NCBI GenBank assembly: GCA_003131665.1
Contig: PKWA01000121.1
Span: forward strand, 9,314 to 16,730
DNA: 7,417 bases
Direction: 5' to 3'
Source: Acidimicrobiaceae bacterium
GTDB lineage: Bacteria; Actinomycetota; Acidimicrobiia; Acidimicrobiales; RAAP-2
Shown: one piece after another, positions 1 to 5,105 of the stretch
Numbering within the stretch: position 1 is the stretch's first letter
Layout: every line of letters begins with the position of its first letter
The notes under the pieces: model-generated
What the model was told of the DNA's origin: nothing
Seen by the model: only the letters and a program-made list of their open reading frames with translations
Database searches by the model: none
Position numbers and translations under genes: made by a program

Positions 1-137
1 GCGGGTGGTGGGGTGCCCTTTGACGCGCGGTGCCGGTCGTCGGGAAGATGGATGGCCGTGATGGCCTCGGCCGTTCCTTCTACTCCCCACGGGCCGACCG
101 GTGAGGGGACGTTGGTGACAAAAGTTTCCATGGACAT
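1..137 (-). CDS. ogt: Methylated-DNA--[protein]-cysteine S-methyltransferase (Ogt/MGMT-like), N-terminal part only
   Basis: An uninterrupted minus-strand frame runs from ATG at 137-135 off the left edge of the window (about 45 codons, no stop). It begins MSMETFVTNVPSPVGPWGVE and continues with a TAEAITAIHLPDD stretch and a proline-rich PPP end. This matches the usual start of Ogt/MGMT proteins: a short beta strand, the 'SPxGP' turn, a second strand and an 'LP' motif, all in the small N-terminal ribonuclease-H-like domain. The family transfers an alkyl group from O6-alkylguanine in DNA to a cysteine in a PCHR motif, which lies outside the window, so activity cannot be judged. The second ATG (131-129) may be the true start, because a TAGAAC hexamer lies 6 nt upstream of it. 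The gene is divergent from the hydrolase. The call rests on about 30 residues; another protein with a similar N-terminal domain is possible. Confidence 0.6.
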   Translation of the reverse strand, partial: MSMETFVTNVPSPVGPWGVEGTAEAITAIHLPDDRHRASKGTPPP

Positions 138-143
138 GTTCTA
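138..143 (-). promoter_or_regulatory. Possible -10 box of the ogt-like gene (leaderless)
   Basis: On the minus strand TAGAAC occupies 143-138 and lies exactly 6 nt before the second in-frame ATG (131-129). That is the spacing expected for leaderless mRNA in actinobacteria. The last base is C rather than the preferred T, and I see no good -35. There is no Shine-Dalgarno sequence before either ATG, which favours leaderless expression. Confidence 0.25.
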
Positions 144-150
144 GTCGGTG

Positions 151-156
151 TACGGT
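151..156 (+). promoter_or_regulatory. Possible -10 box of the hydrolase gene (leaderless)
   Basis: TACGGT fits the actinobacterial TANNNT consensus and ends 6 nt before GTG at 163, so transcription would start at or next to that codon. No convincing -35 is visible 16-19 nt upstream. If real, this promoter overlaps the divergent ogt start region. Confidence 0.3.
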
Positions 157-162
157 CGGCCC

Positions 163-1008
163 GTGGAGTCCCTGACGGTGGTGAATGGTGAAGTGAACTT
201 GGACGTCCGTGTCGACGGGACGGGCCCGACGGTGCTGCTCTTGCACGGATGGCCCGACACCTCAGCCCTGTGGGCCGACGTGGCGCCCGAACTCGTCGCG
301 GCGGGCTATCGGGTAGCCGCGCCGGACCTGCGCGGATGCGGGCGCAGCGACAAGCCGCTCGACGTCGACAACTACGCCATGCATCACCTCGTCGAGGATG
401 TCGTGTCGATCATCAAGGCGCTCGGCTCGGAGAAGGTCACCCTCGTGGGCCACGACTGGGGCGCCGCGCTCGCTTGGGCCGTCGCCGCGTATCGGCCCGA
501 TCTCCTCGAGCGACTGGTCGTGGTCTCGGTGGGTCATCCGACCTCGTTTCGCTCGGCCGGTCTCGAGCAGCAGATCAAGAGTTGGTACACGTTGCTCTTC
601 TTTCACGAGGGGGTCGGAGAGGCGTTCTTGCGCAAGAACGATTATGAGGTGCTGCGCCACTGGACCGGACATCCGCGCGCTGGCGAGGTCATTGCCGAGC
701 TCGAACGAGACGGTCAGATGAGCGCGCATTTGAAGTGGTACCGCGCAAACCTACCGCCCGAATCCTTCGTCGTCGATCCGCCGACCTTGCCGCCCATTGC
801 CGTGCCAGTGCTCGGAGTGTGGTCGAGCGGCGATCACGGACTCGGTGAGTTGCAGATGACGAATTCGGCGCCGTACTGCGCGAAGGGATTCACCTACGTT
901 CGCTTCGAGAGTTACGGACATTGGATTCCCCTCGAAGCGTCGCACGAACTCAGCGCCGCGATCATCCGCTTCTGCCAAAGTGGTGACTTAAGTCCTTCGA
1001 ATCATTGA
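163..1008 (+). CDS. Alpha/beta hydrolase, epoxide-hydrolase-like
   Basis: This is a 281-residue protein when started at GTG 163. The alpha/beta-hydrolase fold is clear: oxyanion-hole HGWP (residues 28-31), the strand-turn DLRGCGRSDKP, nucleophile elbow GHDWGA with Asp98, acid Asp224 in SSGDHG, and base His253 in YGHW. An Asp rather than Ser nucleophile points to the epoxide hydrolase/haloalkane dehalogenase branch. Lid tyrosines Tyr142 (SWYTLLFF) and Tyr193 (KWYRANLP) match the pair that polarises the epoxide ring, so a soluble epoxide hydrolase adding water to an epoxide is the best guess; the substrate is unknown. There is no signal peptide, so it should be cytoplasmic. The start is uncertain: GTG at 148 is also open but leaves only 10 bp to the divergent ATG at 137, and GTG at 178 has GGAG 9 nt upstream. 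I chose 163 because TACGGT lies 6 nt before it. pntAA follows after 23 bp and could be co-transcribed. Confidence 0.85.
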   Translation: MESLTVVNGEVNLDVRVDGTGPTVLLLHGWPDTSALWADVAPELVAAGYRVAAPDLRGCGRSDKPLDVDNYAMHHLVEDVVSIIKALGSEKVTLVGHDWGAALAWAVAAYRPDLLERLVVVSVGHPTSFRSAGLEQQIKSWYTLLFFHEGVGEAFLRKNDYEVLRHWTGHPRAGEVIAELERDGQMSAHLKWYRANLPPESFVVDPPTLPPIAVPVLGVWSSGDHGLGELQMTNSAPYCAKGFTYVRFESYGHWIPLEASHELSAAIIRFCQSGDLSPSNH

Positions 1009-1019
1009 CTTGAGCCTGG

Positions 1020-1025
1020 TAGAAC
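1020..1025 (+). promoter_or_regulatory. Possible -10 box of the pnt operon (leaderless)
   Basis: TAGAAC ends 6 nt before the pntAA ATG, the same hexamer and spacing as upstream of the ogt-like gene. The only SD-like string, AAGG at 1026-1029, is 2 nt from the ATG and so too close for normal use. This favours a leaderless transcript, but the final C and the lack of a clear -35 keep it weak. Confidence 0.25.
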
Positions 1026-1031
1026 AAGGTA

Positions 1032-2183
1032 ATGAAAATTGCGCTCTTTAAAGAGTCGCGCCCGGGTGAGACGCGCGTCGCCCTGACCCCCGATGCCGTC
1101 AAGGCGCTGGTCGCTGACGGCTGGCAGGTCGAGGTCGAGCGCGGCGCCGGCCACCTCGCGCACTTCAGTGACGAAAGCTATTCCGGTGCGGGCGCGTCGA
1201 TTGTTGACGTGGCCTCGGGTGAGGTCAACTTGCGCGTCAACGCTCCGAGCCTCGACGAGGCGTCGCGCGTGGCGGAAGGTTCGCTGCACCTTTCGTTCCT
1301 CTCACCGCTCTTGCAGATTGACGTCGTGAAAGTCTTGAACGATCGCAAGGTCACGATTCTCTCCTTCGACCTGTTGCCTCGAATCTCGAGAGCGCAGTAC
1401 ATGGACGCGCTGTCGTCCCAGGCGACGGTGTCGGGATATCGAGCGGCACTGGCCGGGGCCGAACGCCTCGACCGTTTCTTTCCGCTCTTGACGACCGCCG
1501 CGGGCACGATTCGCCCGGCCAAGGTGCTCGTAATGGGCGTGGGTGTCGCGGGCCTCCAGGCGATCTCCACCGCCAAGCGCCTGGGTGCCAAAGTGCGCGC
1601 CTACGACGTGCGCACGGCCGCCAAAGAAGAGGCCGAGTCGGCCGGCGCGACCTTCGTGCAGCTCGCTCTCACCGCGGACGCGGCGGGCGGGTACGCGCGA
1701 GAATTGACCGACGAGGAGCGAACGCAACAACAAGCTGCGCTGACGGGCGAGGTCGCCGGCTCTGACGTCGTCATCACGACCGCCGCGGTGCCCGGTCGCA
1801 AGTCGCCCATCCTCGTCACGACTGAAATGGTCGAGGCGATGGCCGACGGAACGCTCATCATCGACATGGCCGCGGACGGTGGGGGCAACTGCGAGCTGAC
1901 CAAAGTCGGCGAGGTCATTGAACACCACGGCGTGCGCGTGGTGGGTCTGGCGAATCCGCCGGCCGAGATGGGTACGCACGCGAGTTTCATGTACTCGAAC
2001 AACGTGCTCAAGCTGTTCGCCCTCTTTGGTAGCCACGGTGAGTTGCACCCCGATTGGAACGACGAGATCGTCATCGGCGTCACCGTCGCCCGCAGTGGCG
2101 AGGTCAATCACGCGCCCACCGCCGAGGCGCTGGGCGTCACCCGTGTCGCCATAACGCCCGTAGCGAAGGAGGTCGTTGCGTGA
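1032..2183 (+). CDS. pntAA: NAD(P) transhydrogenase subunit alpha part 1 (domain I, NAD(H)-binding)
   Basis: This 383-residue soluble subunit carries domain I of proton-translocating transhydrogenase. It binds NADH and passes hydride to NADP+ on domain III of PntB at the cytoplasmic face. It opens with MKIALFKESRPGETRVALTP, typical of the AlaDH/PNT N-terminal domain. The RQD loop is intact: Arg117, Gln122 and Asp125 in RISRAQYMDALSSQ have the same spacing as the Rhodospirillum rubrum R127-Q132-D135 residues. The Rossmann motif GVGVAG (169-174) is followed by Asp192 in RAYDVR, the residue that selects NAD(H) over NADP(H). There are no membrane segments, and the length is normal for the split three-subunit form, unlike the fused E. 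coli PntA of about 510 residues. Alanine dehydrogenase is excluded by the RQD loop and the following pntAB and pntB. The stop overlaps the next start by 4 bp. The name pntA is also used. Confidence 0.96.
   Translation: MKIALFKESRPGETRVALTPDAVKALVADGWQVEVERGAGHLAHFSDESYSGAGASIVDVASGEVNLRVNAPSLDEASRVAEGSLHLSFLSPLLQIDVVKVLNDRKVTILSFDLLPRISRAQYMDALSSQATVSGYRAALAGAERLDRFFPLLTTAAGTIRPAKVLVMGVGVAGLQAISTAKRLGAKVRAYDVRTAAKEEAESAGATFVQLALTADAAGGYARELTDEERTQQQAALTGEVAGSDVVITTAAVPGRKSPILVTTEMVEAMADGTLIIDMAADGGGNCELTKVGEVIEHHGVRVVGLANPPAEMGTHASFMYSNNVLKLFALFGSHGELHPDWNDEIVIGVTVARSGEVNHAPTAEALGVTRVAITPVAKEVVA
2166..2173 (+). promoter_or_regulatory. Strong ribosome binding site of pntAB
   Basis: AAGGAGGT lies inside the pntAA 3' end, 6 nt before GTG 2180. 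It is complementary to the 16S rRNA 3' tail and decides the start of pntAB. Confidence 0.85.
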
Positions 2184-2500
2184 CCAACGTTCTATTGCAG
2201 TACGCGACCGTTTTGGTGCTGAGCGCCTTCGTCGGAACCGAGATCATCTCCAAGGTGCCGAGCATTCTGCACACGCCCTTGATGAGCGGCTCGAACGCGA
2301 TCCACGGGGTCATCCTCGTCGGCGCGATGCTGATTCTCGGCGCCGCCAACACCAACCTCGAAGAGGTGCTGGGCTTTCTCGCGTGCATCCTGGCCACGCT
2401 CAACGTCGTGGGCGGTTTTGTCGTCACCGATCGCATGCTCGAGATGTTCAAGGGCCGCAAGCCCAAGGCGCCGGCTAAATCTGACGAGGTCGCTCCATGA
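2180..2500 (+). CDS. pntAB: NAD(P) transhydrogenase subunit alpha part 2 (membrane domain II)
   Basis: This 106-residue membrane subunit together with PntB forms the proton channel (domain II). Three hydrophobic segments are visible at about residues 4-23, 40-56 and 62-82, followed by a charged cytoplasmic tail. The conserved family stretch FVGTEIISKVPSILHTPLMS (17-36) and the following GSNAIHG are present. The start is GTG 2180, which overlaps the pntAA stop as GTGA, with a near-perfect AAGGAGGT at 2166-2173 spaced 6 nt from it. An in-frame ATG at 2054 would give a longer protein, but its first 42 residues are arginine-rich out-of-frame pntAA sequence with no family likeness. The product ends in an ATGA overlap with pntB, so the three genes are very likely translationally coupled and made in equal amounts. 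Confidence 0.95.
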   Translation: MTNVLLQYATVLVLSAFVGTEIISKVPSILHTPLMSGSNAIHGVILVGAMLILGAANTNLEEVLGFLACILATLNVVGGFVVTDRMLEMFKGRKPKAPAKSDEVAP

Positions 2501-3888
2501 GTCGTGAGACGCTGATTGACCTTATCTATCTCTTTTCGGCGACCACCTTCGTCTTGGCCCTCAAGGGGCTCGGGAGTCCTAAGCACGCCCGACGGGGCAA
2601 CATGCTGGCGGCCTTTGGCATGCTGGTCGCCGTCGTGGCCACGTTCTTTAAGTTCGTCGACGGCCACGCGTTGCACCACGTGGGCCTGATCCTGCTCGCC
2701 ATGTTCATTGGCACCGTCGTCGCGGTGCCGGTGGCGCGTTTCGTGAAGATGACCGCGATGCCCCAACTGGTGGCGATCTTTAACGGCGTGGGCGGTGGCG
2801 CGGCGTCGCTCGTGTCGATCACCGAGTTCATTCACATCAAGTCCACCCACCCCGCGACTTACGTCGTCTTAGAGGTGCTGCTGGGCGTCTTGATCGGCAC
2901 GGTCTCTTTCGCCGGTTCGGCCATTGCGTTCGCGAAACTCCAAGAGTTGATGACCGGGCGCCCGGTCACTTACCCCGGCCAACAGATCATCAACGCCCTC
3001 ATCGGCGTGGTCGCGCTCGCGCTGATCGTCACCATTTTGGTGAGCGGTTCCACGGTGCTGCTCTGGACGTTGCTCGGCGTCGCCTTTATCTTGGGCGTGG
3101 CCTTCGTGTTGCCCATCGGCGGCGCGGACGTGCCGGTGTTGATCTCACTGCTTAACGCCTTTACCGGTCTCGCGGTGGCGGCCTCGGGCTTCACGCTCGG
3201 ATCGAACCTCTTGATCGTGGCCGGCATCTTGGTCGGCGCGTCGGGTATCTTGCTCACGCGTCTCATGAGCAAGGCCATGGGTCGAAGTCTCTCCAACGTG
3301 CTCTTCTCGGCCTTTGGCTCGAACATCACGGCCAGCGCCGGCGGGGGCGTCGAGGGGCGCACCGTTCGCTCGGGCACGCCCGAGGATGTGGGCGTGTTGC
3401 TCAGTTACGCCAGCAAAGTCGTCATCATCCCCGGTTACGGCCTCGCGGTCGCCCAGGGCCAGCACGTGTTGCGTGAACTGGCCGAGGTGCTCGAAGCCAA
3501 GGGCATCAAAGTCTTTTACGCCATTCACCCGGTCGCCGGACGCATGCCCGGTCACATGAACGTTTTGCTCGCCGAGGCGAACGTGCCCTACGAGGACCTG
3601 ATCGAGATGGACGAGGCGAACTCCGAACTCCAGACCGCCGACGTGGCGCTGGTGGTGGGCGCGAACGACACCGTGAACCCGGCCGCCGCCGAGCCCGGAT
3701 CCCCGATCTACGGCATGCCGATCATCCACGCCGACTTAGCCGAAAACGTGGTGTTCATGAAGCGTTCGATGCGCCCGGGTTTCGCCGGGATCGACAACGA
3801 ACTGCTCTACAACCCCAAAACGATTCTCGTCTTCGGTGACGCCAAGGACACGTTGACCAAGCTGGTCGCGGTCGTCAAGGCGTCTTAG
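2497..3888 (+). CDS. pntB: NAD(P) transhydrogenase subunit beta (domains II and III)
   Basis: This 463-residue subunit has a multi-spanning N-terminal part (to about residue 265) and the C-terminal NADP(H)-binding domain III. Domain III is canonical: GYGLAVAQGQH (313-323), IHPVAGRMPGHMN, GANDTVNP with Asp391, and the KRS triplet (422-424) that holds the NADP 2'-phosphate. In the membrane part Asp211 (GGAD) and Asn220 match E. coli PntB Asp213 and Asn222, which act in proton translocation and coupling. At the site of E. coli His91 this protein has Asn96 (IFNGVGGG); as far as I recall this is common in three-subunit enzymes, so activity is expected. The complex, in the cytoplasmic membrane, couples inward proton flow to NADPH formation from NADH. 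The ATG overlaps the pntAB stop (ATGA), with GAGGT 6 nt upstream. Length is normal and no damage is seen. Confidence 0.97.
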   Translation: MSRETLIDLIYLFSATTFVLALKGLGSPKHARRGNMLAAFGMLVAVVATFFKFVDGHALHHVGLILLAMFIGTVVAVPVARFVKMTAMPQLVAIFNGVGGGAASLVSITEFIHIKSTHPATYVVLEVLLGVLIGTVSFAGSAIAFAKLQELMTGRPVTYPGQQIINALIGVVALALIVTILVSGSTVLLWTLLGVAFILGVAFVLPIGGADVPVLISLLNAFTGLAVAASGFTLGSNLLIVAGILVGASGILLTRLMSKAMGRSLSNVLFSAFGSNITASAGGGVEGRTVRSGTPEDVGVLLSYASKVVIIPGYGLAVAQGQHVLRELAEVLEAKGIKVFYAIHPVAGRMPGHMNVLLAEANVPYEDLIEMDEANSELQTADVALVVGANDTVNPAAAEPGSPIYGMPIIHADLAENVVFMKRSMRPGFAGIDNELLYNPKTILVFGDAKDTLTKLVAVVKAS

Positions 3889-3890
3889 AG

Positions 3891-3903
3891 CGGCCTTAGG
3901 CCG
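3891..3903. terminator. Short hairpin between convergent pntB and aldo/keto reductase genes
   Basis: CGGCC (3891-3895), TTA, GGCCG (3899-3903) is a perfect 5-bp GC stem with a 3-nt loop. It lies 3 bp after the pntB stop, and its loop is exactly the stop codon of the reductase on the other strand. Neither side has a T-tract, so classical intrinsic termination is doubtful; a bidirectional roadblock or mRNA 3'-end hairpin is possible. A chance palindrome is also possible. Confidence 0.3.
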
Positions 3904-4816
3904 TCAGTCGATCCAACTCATTTCGTTGCGCGTTGCTCAACTCCGTCGTCGCCGCCACGTTGGCGCGGATCTGCTCAGCGCTGGAGGCCCCGGCGATGAC
4001 CGACGTCACTCGAGGGTGACTCAATAGCCACGAGAAGGCCAGGGTGAGCATCGGCACGTCAGAGCTCTCGGCGTAGTTGAGTAGTGCCGTCACTTGTTGT
4101 TGGAACTCCTCGCTCAACCAGTGCACACTTCGTTCGGGCGACATCTTGGCGAGCCGCGTGCCTTCGAGAATCGGCTCACCGGGACGGAACTTGCCGGTGA
4201 GAAGACCGTTGGCCAGTGGGTAGAAGGGCAAGAAACTCATCTCGAGTTCGTCACAGGCCTCGAGCACGCCGTCGCGCTCGGGACTGCGTTCGAGCAGCGA
4301 AAACTGGTTTTGCACCGAGACAAACGAAGGGCCGTCGCCCGCGGCCGTCTTGGCTTCCCGAAGTTGCTCGACCGTGAAGTTCGAGCAGCCGATCTCTCGC
4401 ACTTTGCCCTCGTTGATCAGTTCGTGCAGGGCACCCAAGGTGTCAGCGATCGGCACCGTGTCGTCGGGGTAGTGCAACTGATAGAGGTCGAGGTAGTCGG
4501 TGTTGATCCGAGCGAGCGAATCCTCACAGGCCTTTCGCACGTACTGAGGACTTGCGCCGAAGCGCTGATCGTCGATAGGCATGCCGAACTTCGTCGCGAT
4601 CACGACCTCGGACCGTCTGGGCCCCAAGGCAATACCCAAGAACTGTTCGGACTGGGTGGCGCCGTAGATGTCGGCGGTGTCAAAGAAGTTCACGCCGGCG
4701 TCGAGGGCCGCGTTAACGACGCGGGTCGCGCCGTCTTGATCGAGCCGGGCGCCAAAGTTATTACAGCCCAGGCCGACCGTTGACACCTGTAGTGAACCCA
4801 GTGCGCGCTTGTCCAT
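3896..4816 (-). CDS. Aldo/keto reductase
   Basis: A 306-residue NADP(H)-dependent reductase with a TIM-barrel fold. The catalytic tetrad is complete: Asp46 and Tyr51 in FFDTADIYG, Lys76 in IATKFG and His115 in LYQLHYPD. IGCSNF and the C-terminal VIAGASSAEQIRAN segment, which binds the cofactor phosphate in this family, are also present. It resembles the group of general-stress and YghZ/IolS-like aldo/keto reductases; the carbonyl substrate cannot be told from sequence. I chose ATG 4816-4814 because AAAGGA lies 5 nt upstream (4827-4822) and the protein then opens MDKRALGSLQVSTVGLGCNN, as its relatives do. A longer frame to 4885 adds 23 residues unlike the family. It is cytoplasmic, convergent with pntB (7 bp between stops) and divergent from the ferredoxin gene. 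NADPH from Pnt could feed it, but that is inference. Confidence 0.92.
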   Translation of the reverse strand: MDKRALGSLQVSTVGLGCNNFGARLDQDGATRVVNAALDAGVNFFDTADIYGATQSEQFLGIALGPRRSEVVIATKFGMPIDDQRFGASPQYVRKACEDSLARINTDYLDLYQLHYPDDTVPIADTLGALHELINEGKVREIGCSNFTVEQLREAKTAAGDGPSFVSVQNQFSLLERSPERDGVLEACDELEMSFLPFYPLANGLLTGKFRPGEPILEGTRLAKMSPERSVHWLSEEFQQQVTALLNYAESSDVPMLTLAFSWLLSHPRVTSVIAGASSAEQIRANVAATTELSNAQRNELDRLTA

Positions 4817-4836
4817 TACCGTCCTTTGTCCATCTG

Positions 4837-4842
4837 AGCATA
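4837..4842 (-). promoter_or_regulatory. Possible -10 box of the aldo/keto reductase gene
   Basis: On the minus strand TATGCT (4842-4837) fits TANNNT. It would start transcription near 4830, giving a leader of about 14 nt that still contains the AAAGGA ribosome binding site. No clear -35 is seen. Confidence 0.35.
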
Positions 4843-4886
4843 GGCACCCGACACCTTTTCCTCCTAGCCGCGGCGACGCCCTCAAC

Positions 4887-4892
4887 TACGAT
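4887..4892 (+). promoter_or_regulatory. Possible -10 box of the ferredoxin-gltX operon
   Basis: TACGAT fits TANNNT and would place the transcript start near 4899, just before or within the ribosome binding site. It sits in the 94-bp divergent region shared with the reductase gene. No clear -35 is seen. Confidence 0.35.
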
Positions 4893-4899
4893 GAGTGAA

Positions 4900-4906
4900 A
4901 AGGAGG
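4900..4906 (+). promoter_or_regulatory. Strong ribosome binding site of the ferredoxin gene
   Basis: AAGGAGG lies 4 nt before GTG 4911 and fixes the start of this small gene. Confidence 0.8.
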
Positions 4907-4910
4907 GTCC

Positions 4911-5102
4911 GTGAAGGTAAACGTAGATTTCGATCTCTGCACCTCGAACGCGGTCTGTATGGGTATCGCGCCGGAAGTCTTCGAAGTTCGAGACGACGGC
5001 TTTCTCTACGTCATCGATGAGAATCCCGGTCCCGAGTTCGACGAGCGGTTGCGTCAGGCCGTGCAGGGCTGTCCGAACGGCGCCATCTCGATTGAGGAGT
5101 AG
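4911..5102 (+). CDS. Atypical small ferredoxin, likely [3Fe-4S] (P450-partner type)
   Basis: A 63-residue acidic electron carrier. Cysteines 10, 16 and 54 sit in CTSNAVC, followed by the MGIAPEVFEV signature and the GCPNGAI end. This is the pattern of the small ferredoxins that serve cytochromes P450 in actinobacteria. The usual second cluster cysteine of the CxxCxxC motif is replaced by Asn13, so the cluster is probably [3Fe-4S], or [4Fe-4S] with a non-cysteine ligand. With only these three cysteines, no second cluster is possible. No P450 or ferredoxin reductase lies in the window, so the partner is unknown. It starts at GTG with a strong AAGGAGG. Its last codons (GAG GAG) double as the ribosome binding site of gltX, 3 bp further on, so the two genes are likely coupled in one transcript. 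Confidence 0.9.
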   Translation: MKVNVDFDLCTSNAVCMGIAPEVFEVRDDGFLYVIDENPGPEFDERLRQAVQGCPNGAISIEE

Positions 5103-5105
5103 TTC

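Noticed and set aside
1..144. Plus-strand frame open from the window start to TAG 142-144
   Set aside because: It shows no recognisable family, while the minus strand of the same DNA reads a clear Ogt-like N-terminus; it is a shadow of that gene.
262..729. Minus-strand open frame of 155 codons inside the hydrolase gene
   Set aside because: No family likeness; the plus strand encodes a complete catalytic triad over the same DNA.
1302..2111. Minus-strand open frame of 269 codons
   Set aside because: Antisense to pntAA; low-complexity His/Arg/Gly-rich composition typical of shadow frames, no start signal.
4817..4885. 23-residue N-terminal extension of the aldo/keto reductase
   Set aside because: It has no family likeness and bypasses the AAAGGA site placed 5 nt before ATG 4816; it would also cover the candidate promoter.
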